A DNA stretch of 64,000 bases. Source: Azospirillum oryzae. GTDB lineage: Bacteria; Pseudomonadota; Alphaproteobacteria; Azospirillales; Azospirillaceae. Shown in pieces: positions 8,548-16,236 of this stretch (positions are counted from its first letter, which is position 1; each line of letters opens with the position of its first letter). Both the position numbers and the translations under genes were made by a program. The stretch spans positions 555,486-619,485 of the forward strand of contig NZ_FXAK01000010.1 of assembly GCF_900177515.1 (NCBI RefSeq). The letters run 5' to 3'. The notes beneath the pieces were generated by a model that did no database searches, was not told the origin of the DNA, and saw only the letters and a list, made by a program, of their open reading frames with translations.

Positions 8548-9126
8548 ATGGAGATCCGTGGCGTTTCCAGCACGACGGCAATCCGCCCGACGGCTTTCCA
8601 GCCGACGGAGGCGGGTTCCGCGTCCGCATCACGTCCCGCCGATAGCACCGGCAGCACCGCCGGGGGCGAGACGGACAAGGCGTCCGGACCCGGCTATATC
8701 AGCCCCTTCCTGCGCTATGACCAGGGCGCGCGGGTGGCGGTGCTGTATTTCCGCGATTTCGACACCGGCGAAACCCAGGACCAGATTCCCTCCCAGCGCG
8801 TGGTCGAGGAATACCGCCGCACCGCCAGCCGCCTCGCCCAGGAGGACGAGCGGAAATCGGCCGCGGCGAAGACGGAAGCAAGCGGATCGACGGACGGTTC
8901 AACCGGTGGAACGGTGACTTCGTCGGGCAGCGGCTATAGCACGGCGGCGGGCGACTCCGGGTCGGCAGGCACGTCAATCGGCGTTTCGTTCGCGAGTGCT
9001 TCGGGCAGCGGCGGGACGGCTGCGGTGGCCAGTGCTGCGGCGCCGATGACCGGTGGGTTCACTCCGGCCGCGACCGGTGGGCGCGCTGGTGGGTCGCCGG
9101 GTGGGTTGGTTTCGGTGACGGTTTGA
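8548..9126 (+). CDS. FlaG-like flagellar-associated protein
   Basis: 192 residues. Residues 50-95 carry the FlaG/YvyC-type core: a pro-aromatic strand (SPFLRYDQGARVAVLYF), RDFDTGETQDQIPSQRVVEEY, that is a D-x-x-T-G-E-x-x-x-Q-I-P signature. The C-terminal half is low-complexity Gly/Ser/Ala. FlaG proteins influence filament length; this assignment rests on the short core motif and on the neighbouring fliJ and fliI. The start has GGGAGG upstream. Confidence 0.55.
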   Translation: MEIRGVSSTTAIRPTAFQPTEAGSASASRPADSTGSTAGGETDKASGPGYISPFLRYDQGARVAVLYFRDFDTGETQDQIPSQRVVEEYRRTASRLAQEDERKSAAAKTEASGSTDGSTGGTVTSSGSGYSTAAGDSGSAGTSIGVSFASASGSGGTAAVASAAAPMTGGFTPAATGGRAGGSPGGLVSVTV

Positions 9127-9149
9127 AGGGCGACGTTGTCGCTGATTGC

Positions 9150-9277
9150 CCCCTCCCCATCCCTCCCCCGCCTTTGGCGGTGGAGGAGGTAGGACGCTTG
9201 TCAGCATGAACCAACCGCCAAAGCGGCGGCAGTTCCCTCTCCCGCAAAGCGGGGGAGGGTTAGGGAGGGGGCAATAG
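9150..9277. repeat. Intergenic repeat element with hairpin modules
   Basis: CCCCCTCCCCATCCCTCCCCC at the left edge is mirrored by GGGGGAGGGTTAGGGAGGGGG at the right edge, with CTCTCCCGCAAAGCGGGGGAG inside. The right-hand module recurs almost identically near 30,900. It separates the convergent FlaG-like gene and fliJ. Confidence 0.7.
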
Positions 9278-9297
9278 AACGTCGCCCCCCCAAACCC

Positions 9298-9732
9298 TCA
9301 CCCCCCGGCCGTCTCCTCCTCCGCCTGCCGGCGCCTGAACCCCACCAGCGCGGTTTCGTCCAGCATCGCGGCCTCCTTGCGCTTCTGCTTGTCGCGCTCG
9401 CGCTTCAGCCGCTCCTCCTCCGCCAGCTCGTAGCGCTTCAGTTCCTGGAAGGCCTCGGCCATCTCGTCGGTGGCGATGTTGATCTGGGCCTCCACTTGGC
9501 CCAGGGACTCGCCCAGCTTGCGGCCGCGCTCCAACGCCGCCTGGGCGAAGTTGGAATAGGTGAAGGAGACGGAGAAGTCGTCGCGCACCGTTTCCTGTTC
9601 GTGCGCGATCTCCTGCTTCACCTTCTCGATCTCGTTGCGCAGCCGGTCGGCCAGCGTGTGGAGTTCCGCCAGGACGCGACGCTTCTCGTCCAGTTGCAGC
9701 TTCTGCAGGCGGATGATCGTCTTCAGGCTCAT
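9298..9732 (-). CDS. fliJ: Flagellar export chaperone FliJ
   Basis: 144 residues, almost entirely charged helix with heptad character, as expected for FliJ, the coiled-coil stalk that sits in the FliI hexamer and couples ATP hydrolysis to flagellar protein export. The ATG at 9732 overlaps the fliI stop in an ATGA, so it is translated with fliI. Sequence alone is weakly diagnostic; the partner gene makes the call. Confidence 0.8.
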   Translation of the reverse strand: MSLKTIIRLQKLQLDEKRRVLAELHTLADRLRNEIEKVKQEIAHEQETVRDDFSVSFTYSNFAQAALERGRKLGESLGQVEAQINIATDEMAEAFQELKRYELAEEERLKRERDKQKRKEAAMLDETALVGFRRRQAEEETAGG

Positions 9733-11066
9733 TGCGGCCACTGCACCCCAAAGATTTCAGCGAGCATGGCGTAGCTGGTCTCCAGATCGGTGGCCTCGCG
9801 CTTGCCCTGCTTCAGGAAGGCTTCCAAAGCCGGCTGATAATGGATCGCCTCGTCCACCTGCGGGTCGGTGCCGCGGCGATAGGCGCCCAGCCGGATCATC
9901 TCCGCCATATTGTCGTAGGAGGACAGCAGGCGCCGGGCATGGCCGACCAGTTCGTTCTCGTTCGCCGTGTTGCAGCCGGGCATGGTGCGCGACACGCTGC
10001 GCAGAATGTTGATGGCGGGGTAGCGCCCGCGCTCGCCGATCTGTCGTTCCATCACGATGTGGCCGTCCAGGATGCCGCGCACGGCGTCGGCGATCGGCTC
10101 GTTGTGATCGTCGCCGTCGACCAGCACGGTGAACAGGCCGGTGATGGTGCCCGACCCGACCACCCCCGGTCCGGCGCGCTCCAGCAGGCGCGGCAGCTCG
10201 GCGAAGACGGTCGGCGGATAGCCCTTGGTCGTCGGCGGCTCGCCGGCGGACAGGCCGATCTCGCGTTGGGCCATGGCGAAGCGGGTGACGCTGTCCATCA
10301 TGCACAGCACGTCACGCCCCTGGTCGCGGAAATGCTCGGCCACCGCCAGCGTCATGTAGGCCGCCTGCTTGCGCATCAGCGGCGCTTCGTCCGACGTTGC
10401 GCAAACGACGACGCTGCGGGCCAGCCCCTCCTCGCCCAGATCCTCGGTGATGAACTCCTGCAATTCGCGTCCGCGCTCGCCGATCAGGCCGATCACCGCG
10501 ACCTCGGCGGCGGAGAAGCGCGCCAGCATCGACATCACCGACGATTTGCCGACGCCCGAACCGGCGAAGATGCCCATGCGCTGGCCGCGGCAGCAGGTGA
10601 GAAAGGCGTTGATGGCGCGGATGCCCAAATCCAGCTTCTGCCCCACCCGGGCGCGGGAGTGGGCGTTGGGCGGGTTGTTGCGGATCGGCGTGCCCTGCGG
10701 CCCCTTGGGCAGCGGCCCCTTGCCGTCCACCGGCTCGCCCAGCGCGTTGACGACGCGGCCGAGCCAGGCGTCGGTCGGGTAGATCATCGCCTGGTCGCCG
10801 GCCACCAGCGCGCGGCAGCCCAGACCCACCCCGTCGAGCGCGCCGAAGGGCATGGCGAGCGCCCGCCCCTGCCGGAACCCGACGACCTCGCACGGAATGC
10901 GGCGGCGGTCGCGCGTCTCGACGATGCAGCGGCCACCGACCGACAATTCCTTTTCGATCCCGCCGACCTCGACCATCAGGCCGGACACGGCGGTGACGCG
11001 GCCGTAACGGCTGCAGTCGGGAATCTGGTCGATGTCGCGGATCAACTGATCGATATCGAACGGCAT
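9729..11066 (-). CDS. fliI: Flagellum-specific export ATPase FliI
   Basis: 445 residues, related to the F1-ATPase beta subunit. Walker A GSGVGKSS, the following GLIGERGRELQEF, and Walker B LCMMDSVTRFAMAQREIGL are all present, together with the family signature PPTTKGYPPTVFAELPRLLERAG. Drives export of flagellar subunits at the cytoplasmic face of the basal body. ATG at 11066 fits the usual FliI length; a longer upstream frame has no support. Cotranscribed with fliJ, divergent from ctrA. Confidence 0.95.
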   Translation of the reverse strand: MPFDIDQLIRDIDQIPDCSRYGRVTAVSGLMVEVGGIEKELSVGGRCIVETRDRRRIPCEVVGFRQGRALAMPFGALDGVGLGCRALVAGDQAMIYPTDAWLGRVVNALGEPVDGKGPLPKGPQGTPIRNNPPNAHSRARVGQKLDLGIRAINAFLTCCRGQRMGIFAGSGVGKSSVMSMLARFSAAEVAVIGLIGERGRELQEFITEDLGEEGLARSVVVCATSDEAPLMRKQAAYMTLAVAEHFRDQGRDVLCMMDSVTRFAMAQREIGLSAGEPPTTKGYPPTVFAELPRLLERAGPGVVGSGTITGLFTVLVDGDDHNEPIADAVRGILDGHIVMERQIGERGRYPAINILRSVSRTMPGCNTANENELVGHARRLLSSYDNMAEMIRLGAYRRGTDPQVDEAIHYQPALEAFLKQGKREATDLETSYAMLAEIFGVQWPQ

Positions 11067-11106
11067 GGATCGGATACCGGCGTTCACAAGACGGAACGCG
11101 CTCCTA

Positions 11107-11233
11107 TTAAGGGGTAGTTCTGTGGACGGAGGCGACGTTAACCACCATGATCGCATCTTGCGATGGAAGGATTAACGTTGTGTAAGCGCTTGGCACTGGC
11201 GTTAAGCTGAATCGTCTGTTAACTTGTGTAAAC
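11107..11233. promoter_or_regulatory. ctrA/fliI divergent promoter region with clustered TTAA half-sites
   Basis: TTAA occurs at 11107, 11138, 11172, 11202 and 11219 in otherwise GC-rich DNA. CtrA binds TTAA-N7-TTAA; the closest to a full site is TTAACGTTGTGTAAG at 11172-11186. Autoregulation of ctrA and control of fliI by CtrA are inferred from this clustering. Confidence 0.45.
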
Positions 11234-11320
11234 GGGATGGTTGAAATCGATCATCAAGGATCGGGGACCACTTCCGGGGTCGGGTAGCGAAAGCGCGCCA
11301 TCAAACGTCGGGATATCGCC

Positions 11321-12061
11321 ATGAGGGTTCTGCTGGTTGAAGACGATTCCTCCGTCGCCAAAAGCATCGAGCTGATGCTGAACACGGAAGGATTCATCGT
11401 CGACTCTACCGACCTGGGTGAAGACGGGCTGGAGATCGGCAAGCTCTATGATTACGACATCATCATTCTTGATCTGATGCTGCCGGACATCGACGGGTAC
11501 GAGGTTCTTCGCCGCCTGCGCGCCGCGCGCGTCACCACCCCAATCCTGATCCTGTCCGGTCTGACCGAGATGGACAACAAGATCAAGGGGCTGGGTTTCG
11601 GCGCCGACGATTACCTGACCAAGCCGTTCGACAAGCGCGAGTTGATCGCCCGCATCCAGGCGATCGTCCGCCGGTCGAAGGGCCATTCCGACAGCATCAT
11701 CCGCACCGGCCGCCTGACCGTCAACCTCGACACCCGCACGGTGGAGGTCGACCAGTCGCCGCTGCACCTGACCGGCAAGGAATACGGCATCCTGGAGTTG
11801 TTGAGCCTGCGCAAGGGCACGACGCTGACCAAGGAGATGTTCCTGAACCATCTCTATGGCGGGATGGACGAGCCGGAACTGAAGATCATCGACGTCTTCG
11901 TCTGCAAGCTGCGCAAGAAGCTGGCCGCCGCCACCCAGGGCGACAACTACATCGAAACCGTGTGGGGCCGCGGTTACGTTCTGCGCGACCCGCACGAGGA
12001 GATCGCCGAGGGCAATCCCCCGCCGCCGCCGCGCGTGCCGCAGCAGCAGGCCGCCGGCTGA
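11321..12061 (+). CDS. ctrA: Cell-cycle/motility response regulator CtrA
   Basis: 246 residues. OmpR-type regulator: receiver domain residues 1-120 with acidic pocket ED at 7-8, phosphoacceptor Asp51 (LDLMLPD) and the KPFDKRELIARI motif, then a C-terminal winged-helix domain with RTVEVD...LTGKEY and KIIDVFVCKLRKKL, essentially diagnostic for CtrA. It ends in a Pro/Gln tail. In Rhodospirillales CtrA mainly controls flagellar, chemotaxis and related genes; its phosphotransferase ChpT is encoded 8 kb away. The upstream region has several TTAA half-sites. Confidence 0.96.
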   Translation: MRVLLVEDDSSVAKSIELMLNTEGFIVDSTDLGEDGLEIGKLYDYDIIILDLMLPDIDGYEVLRRLRAARVTTPILILSGLTEMDNKIKGLGFGADDYLTKPFDKRELIARIQAIVRRSKGHSDSIIRTGRLTVNLDTRTVEVDQSPLHLTGKEYGILELLSLRKGTTLTKEMFLNHLYGGMDEPELKIIDVFVCKLRKKLAAATQGDNYIETVWGRGYVLRDPHEEIAEGNPPPPPRVPQQQAAG

Positions 12062-12095
12062 TATCAGGCCCGCGTTTCTTTTTCGTCCGCCCATC

Positions 12096-12139
12096 GAACG
12101 CCCGGCCGTCTTTCACCTTGAAAGCGGGACCGGGCGTTC
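12096..12139 (+). terminator. Long hairpin after ctrA
   Basis: GAACGCCCGG and CCGGGCGTTC pair, enclosing an inner CTTTC-ACCTT-GAAAG hairpin, 35 bases after the ctrA stop. There is no T-run, so it may stabilise the 3' end rather than terminate. Confidence 0.5.
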
Positions 12140-12318
12140 CCATGTCAGGTGGGTCATTCTGCTTCGGACTGCGGGGCGTTCAAACGCCTCCACGCTCAGC
12201 CCCCCTTTTTTCGCCATTGCGACCATGCCTTAGCGGGCATTCGGGGGCCGCCAATCCCACACCCAGTCTGATGCGCTGCACCGGTGGTGTGGCGCCCTTC
12301 GCGTTATGGGAGACAGAC

Positions 12319-12528
12319 ATGCCCGTCGGCACCGTCAAATGGTTCAACAGCACCAAGGGCTTCGGTTTCATTCAGCCGGAAAGCGGCGGCCCGGATGTGT
12401 TCGTTCACATCTCCGCTGTCGAACGCGCCGGGCTGCGCAGCCTGGTCGATGGCCAGAAGATTTCCTACGAGGAACAGCGCGATCCGAAGCGTGGCAAGAC
12501 CTCGGCGGAAAATCTGAAGGCGGTCTGA
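12319..12528 (+). CDS. Cold-shock domain protein (CspA family)
   Basis: 69 residues: a single cold-shock OB-fold with RNP1 KGFGFIQPE and RNP2 VFVHISAVE. Binds single-stranded RNA/DNA as an RNA chaperone in the cytoplasm. GGGAGA lies upstream of the ATG. The 257-base gap back to ctrA leaves room for the long 5' leader common in cold-shock genes. A terminator follows at 12549. Confidence 0.94.
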   Translation: MPVGTVKWFNSTKGFGFIQPESGGPDVFVHISAVERAGLRSLVDGQKISYEEQRDPKRGKTSAENLKAV

Positions 12529-12548
12529 CCGCCTGACCGCCGACCTGC

Positions 12549-12585
12549 GGAAAAAGGGGCATCGGGAAACCGGTGCCCTTTTTCC
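12549..12585. terminator. Intrinsic terminator of the cold-shock gene
   Basis: GGAAAAAGGGGCA and TGCCCTTTTTCC pair around CGGG-AAA-CCG; T-run within the right arm, 20 bases after the stop. Confidence 0.9.
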
Positions 12586-12641
12586 GTGTTGCACAAGTCC
12601 CTGTTGCCCAGACGCAGGGCTCTGCCCAGAGGAGAACCGCT

Positions 12642-12875
12642 ATGGCTTTCAAACCGAATTACAACCAGCAGCGGGCCGAGCGCAACCGGGCCAAGGAACA
12701 GAAGAAGCAGGAACGGCTGCAGCGCCGCGAGGAAGGCGTCGCCGCCCGCCGCGCCGGCGACCAGACCGACAGCGACCAGACCGATCCCGAACAGACCGGG
12801 CAGGACGATGCGGACGTGCAGGATGACGCCGTCTCGACAGACGCCGACACCAAAACCGACACCAACAATGCCTGA
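12642..12875 (+). CDS. Small conserved basic/acidic protein, unknown function
   Basis: 77 residues. The basic N-terminus FKPNYNQQRAERNRAKEQKK is a pattern seen in short alphaproteobacterial proteins of unknown role; the C-terminus is rich in Asp, Thr and Gln. AGAGGAGAACC provides a strong ribosome site. No membrane segment or catalytic motif. Lies just after a cold-shock gene, as such genes often do, but function is unknown. Confidence 0.65.
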   Translation: MAFKPNYNQQRAERNRAKEQKKQERLQRREEGVAARRAGDQTDSDQTDPEQTGQDDADVQDDAVSTDADTKTDTNNA

Positions 12876-12923
12876 CCGGGCGACCGCACACGCGGCCACC
12901 CGCGACACCACGGAGGACAGGCC

Positions 12924-13148
12924 ATGGCCCGTCAGAAGAAACAACCCGTCGACAACGGCTTCGCGCTTTTCGACGTGATCTACCAGGACGGTGCGCGCAC
13001 CTCGAACCGCAAGGTGCCGACCGCCGACATCGACCAGTTCGACCGCGAGAACTCCATCCGCACCTTCATCGAGCAGCAGGACCGCAAGATCGCGGAAATG
13101 TCCGGCAACCCGCGCGGCCCGATCAAGTCGATCACGCCGTCGGCCTGA
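12924..13148 (+). CDS. Small conserved hypothetical protein
   Basis: 74 residues, ribosome site GGAGGACAGG. The central part SNRKVPTADIDQFDRENSIR and IEQQDRKIAEMSG looks globular and helical, in the manner of conserved short alphaproteobacterial proteins. Probably in one unit with the preceding gene, 48 bases away. Function unknown. Confidence 0.65.
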   Translation: MARQKKQPVDNGFALFDVIYQDGARTSNRKVPTADIDQFDRENSIRTFIEQQDRKIAEMSGNPRGPIKSITPSA

Positions 13149-13180
13149 CGACGTTTCGCCTGACGCTGATTCGTTCGAGT

Positions 13181-13201
13181 GGGGGCGGCTCTCCCGCCCC
13201 C
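13181..13201. terminator. GC-rich hairpin between convergent genes
   Basis: GGGGGCGG-CTCTC-CCGCCCCC in the 72-base gap between the gene ending at 13148 and cheR. No T-run; position suggests shared termination. Confidence 0.5.
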
Positions 13202-13220
13202 GTCGCTCCTGCGGAGAGCC

Positions 13221-14060
13221 TCACGCCACCTTGGCGCCGGCGGCGGAGAAGCCGCCCATGCTGTAGAGGCCGCGCTGGCCGTCCACCGGCTTGAACTTGT
13301 CGGTGATGCCCAGCACCGTTTCGGCGCCGCCCAGATACAGAACGCCGTCCTGCGGCATCTGGCGGGAAATCGACTCCAGCACCTTCGCCTTCGTCGGCTG
13401 GTCGAAATAGATCAGCACGTTGCGGCAGAAGACGATGTCGAACTGGCCCAGTGCCGACAGGTCACCCAGCAGGTTCCATTCACGGAACGACACCATCTGG
13501 CGCAGCTGCTGGCTGATCTGCCACTTGTCGCCGTTCTGCTTGAAATGCTTCACCAGCATGGTGATCGGCAGACCGCGCTGCACCTCGAACTGGGTGTAGA
13601 TGCCGGACTTCGCCCGCTCCACCATTTCCGCCGAGATGTCGGTGCCGACGATCTCGATGCGCCAGCCGGCCAGCTTCGCCGCCTCGTCGTTCAGGATCAT
13701 CGACAGCGAATAGGCTTCCTGCCCCGACGAACAGGCGGCCGACCAGATGCGCAGACTGCGCTTGGCCGCCCGCGCCTCCATCAGCTTCGGCAGCACCAGC
13801 TGGCGGAACTGGTCGAAGGGCTTCTGGTCGCGGAAGAAGGACGACTCGTTGGTCGTCATCGCTTCCGTGATGTCGCGCAGCAGCGCCTCGTCCTTGCGGG
13901 TGCGGACGGTGGTCGCCAGCTCCTCCAGCCCCTTCATGTTCCACTTGCGCGCCACCGGCATCAGCCGGGATTCGAGCAAATATGCCTTGTCGCGGGTGAG
14001 GACCAGGCCGGAACGCTGCTTGAGCAGCGTGGAGAACATGTCGAAATCTTCGACTCTCAT
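13221..14060 (-). CDS. cheR: Chemotaxis protein methyltransferase CheR
   Basis: 279 residues. Transfers methyl from SAM to glutamates on chemoreceptors. The N-terminal helical domain with TTNESSFFRD, then the SAM-binding IWSAACSSGQEAYSL, IVGTDISAEMVERA and DIVFCRNVLIYF signatures are all intact. The ATG at 14060 overlaps the cheB stop (ATGA). Last gene of cheA-cheW-cheY-cheB-cheR; no C-terminal receptor-binding pentapeptide module is needed or seen. Confidence 0.95.
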   Translation of the reverse strand: MRVEDFDMFSTLLKQRSGLVLTRDKAYLLESRLMPVARKWNMKGLEELATTVRTRKDEALLRDITEAMTTNESSFFRDQKPFDQFRQLVLPKLMEARAAKRSLRIWSAACSSGQEAYSLSMILNDEAAKLAGWRIEIVGTDISAEMVERAKSGIYTQFEVQRGLPITMLVKHFKQNGDKWQISQQLRQMVSFREWNLLGDLSALGQFDIVFCRNVLIYFDQPTKAKVLESISRQMPQDGVLYLGGAETVLGITDKFKPVDGQRGLYSMGGFSAAGAKVA

Positions 14061-15220
14061 GCTGCCCTCGAAGCGAGCTTGCGGATGTGGGGACCGATTT
14101 CCTTGAGCGGCAGGATGGCGTTGCAGATGCCGGCTTGCGCCACCGCACCGGGCATGCCCCAGACCACGCTCGACGCCTCGTCCTGGGCGATCAGGGTACC
14201 GCCGCCGTTGACCACGTCGGTGCAACCCTTCAGCCCGTCCTGTCCCATGCCGGTCAGGATGCAGGCCAGGATCTTGCGTCCGCCAAAGGACTTCAGGATC
14301 GACCGCATCATCGGATCGACCGCCGGGCGGCAGAAATTCTCGGGCGGATCCTTGCTCAGCGCGATCACGTTGGTGCCGGCGCGCTGCGTCACCAGCATGT
14401 GGAAGTCGCCCGGCGCGATGTAGCAGCGGTTCTGCACGACCGGCTCGCCGTCCTTGGCCTCGCGCGCGTCGATCCCGCACTGGCGGCTGATGTGCTCGGC
14501 CAGGATGGTGGTGAAGGTCGCCGGCATGTGCTGGGTGATCAGGATCGGCTGGCTGACGCCGGTCTTCAGGTGCGACAGCACCTCGAACAGCGCCTGCGGA
14601 CCGCCGGTGGAACTGCCGATGGCGATCACGTCCGGCTTCACCGCGATGCCGGCCGGGGCCGGACGGGTGGTGATCGGACCGACCTCGCGCTTCAGCAGCC
14701 CGACCGGGGCCGCCGGGGTCAGCGGGCGGATCTCGCCGCGGCTTCGCGACCCGGCGCGCCGGGCGGCGGCGCCCAGCGCCTTGACCTTGGCGACCAGTTC
14801 GCGCTTGAAGTCCTCCGCCCCGCCGATCTCGCGGGTGGAGGTCGGCTTCGGGATGTAGTCGGCCGCACCGGCCGACAGGCAGCGCATCGACACGTCGGCC
14901 CCGCGCAGCGTCAGCGTGGAGGCCATGATGATCTTCACCTGCGGCGCCACCGCCAGCAGCTTCGGGATGGCGGTCAGCCCGTCCATCACCGGCATCTCGA
15001 TGTCCAGAACGATGACGTCGATGGAGTTGCGTTGCAGCGAATTGACCGCCATCTGGCCGTCGCCGACCGAGGTGACGACGCGGATGTCCGGGTCCCCTTC
15101 CAGCGCGCGGGTCAGCAGGCCACGGATGACGGCGGAGTCGTCCACCACCATGACCCGGACGGGATCCGGGTTGGCCGGTCGCGCGGTGGTGAGGGGGCCT
15201 CTGCCAAAACTGTCCGACAT
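14057..15220 (-). CDS. cheB: Chemotaxis response regulator methylesterase CheB
   Basis: 387 residues. Receiver domain residues 20-145 with Asp73 (VLDIEMPVMDG), a linker, then the methylesterase domain with IGSSTGGPQAL (catalytic Ser), TQHMPATFT (His) and MGQDGLKG (Asp). Removes methyl groups from receptors when phosphorylated by CheA. Start at 15220, within the che operon, 63 bases after cheY. Confidence 0.96.
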   Translation of the reverse strand: MSDSFGRGPLTTARPANPDPVRVMVVDDSAVIRGLLTRALEGDPDIRVVTSVGDGQMAVNSLQRNSIDVIVLDIEMPVMDGLTAIPKLLAVAPQVKIIMASTLTLRGADVSMRCLSAGAADYIPKPTSTREIGGAEDFKRELVAKVKALGAAARRAGSRSRGEIRPLTPAAPVGLLKREVGPITTRPAPAGIAVKPDVIAIGSSTGGPQALFEVLSHLKTGVSQPILITQHMPATFTTILAEHISRQCGIDAREAKDGEPVVQNRCYIAPGDFHMLVTQRAGTNVIALSKDPPENFCRPAVDPMMRSILKSFGGRKILACILTGMGQDGLKGCTDVVNGGGTLIAQDEASSVVWGMPGAVAQAGICNAILPLKEIGPHIRKLASRAA

Positions 15221-15283
15221 AACGGCGATTCGCCTTTCAACTCGACGTGTTCAACGCGGACTCTCCTGAACTCCCCTCCGGGG

Positions 15284-15649
15284 TCAGAGAAGGCCGACCT
15301 GCGCGAACTTGGTCTGGATGATGTCGCTGTCGAAGGGCTTCATGATGTACTCGTTGGCCCCGGCGGACAGCGCTTCCTGGATGTGGGCGAGGTCGTTCTC
15401 GGTCGTGCAGAACACCACCTTGGGCTGCTCGCCCCCACTCATCTTGCGCAGCCGGCGCAGGAACTCGATCCCGGTCATCACCGGCATGTTCCAGTCCAGC
15501 AGGATGGCGTCGGGCATCTGCGCCGCGCAGGCCTCCATCGCCTGCTTGCCGTCTTCCGCCTCGGCGCAGGTGAAGTTCAGCTCTTCCAGGATCTTGCGCG
15601 CGACCTTGCGGACCACGCGGCTGTCATCGACCACCAGGCAGGATTTCAT
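15284..15649 (-). CDS. cheY: Chemotaxis response regulator CheY
   Basis: 121 residues, a single receiver domain: DD at 8-9, phosphoacceptor Asp52 (LLDWNMPVMTG), conserved Thr in FCTTEND and Lys in IMKPFDSD. Diffuses from CheA to the flagellar motor, or acts as a phosphate sink. Between cheW and cheB in the operon. Confidence 0.94.
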   Translation of the reverse strand: MKSCLVVDDSRVVRKVARKILEELNFTCAEAEDGKQAMEACAAQMPDAILLDWNMPVMTGIEFLRRLRKMSGGEQPKVVFCTTENDLAHIQEALSAGANEYIMKPFDSDIIQTKFAQVGLL

Positions 15650-15702
15650 TGCGGCAGGGCCTCAGGTCATCTGTTCGTCGGCAATAGCCGGCCGGCGGAA
15701 GC

Positions 15703-15727
15703 GGCGCCCTTCATCGCGAAGGGCGCC
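15703..15727 (-). terminator. Intra-operon hairpin between cheW and cheY
   Basis: GGCGCCCTTC-ATCGC-GAAGGGCGCC in the 86-base gap. No T-run, so likely an mRNA-processing or stability element rather than a full terminator. Confidence 0.45.
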
Positions 15728-15735
15728 TCCAGCCG

Positions 15736-16236
15736 TCAGGCCGTCTCGATGGTTGTGAAGTTGAGCAGACGAGGCACGTCCAGCACAACCATCAACTGGC
15801 CATTCAGCCTATAAATTCCGGTCGAGACCTCCCGCCAGCGCGGATCCAGCGTCGCCGGGTTGCGTTCGAAGTCCTCCTTGGTCAGGCTCAGCACCTCGCC
15901 GACCGAATCGACCATCAGGCTGTACAGCTCGCCGCGCAGGTCGACGACGATCGACATGCCGGGCTTGTCCTTCGGCCGGGCCGACAGGCCGAGCCGCAGG
16001 CGGACGTCGATGGCGGTGACGATGCGGCCGCGCAGGTTCAGCGATCCGGCGACCTCCGGCGGGGCCAGCGGGATACGGGTGATCCGCTGATGGCCCAGCA
16101 CGTCCTGCACCTGAAGGACCGGGATGCCGAACATCTGGTCGGCGATCGTCATGGTCACATAGTCCTGGTTGCCGGAGACGACGATGTCGTCCCCCTTCGA
16201 CTTCCGGACGGTGGACGGCAGCTTGGCGTTGCTCAT
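15736..16236 (-). CDS. cheW: Chemotaxis adaptor CheW
   Basis: 166 residues, one CheW domain (YVTMTIADQMFGIPVLQVQDV at the start, NLRGRIVTAIDVRLRLGL as the family signature). Links receptors to the kinase CheA. The ATG at 16236 overlaps the cheA stop in an ATGA. Confidence 0.95.
   Translation of the reverse strand: MSNAKLPSTVRKSKGDDIVVSGNQDYVTMTIADQMFGIPVLQVQDVLGHQRITRIPLAPPEVAGSLNLRGRIVTAIDVRLRLGLSARPKDKPGMSIVVDLRGELYSLMVDSVGEVLSLTKEDFERNPATLDPRWREVSTGIYRLNGQLMVVLDVPRLLNFTTIETA

Noticed and set aside
14087..15814. Long open frames antisense to cheB, cheA, nadB and other genes
   Set aside because: They mirror strongly supported genes on the other strand, are Arg/His/Gln/Gly-rich, lack ribosome sites and reflect third-position GC bias.
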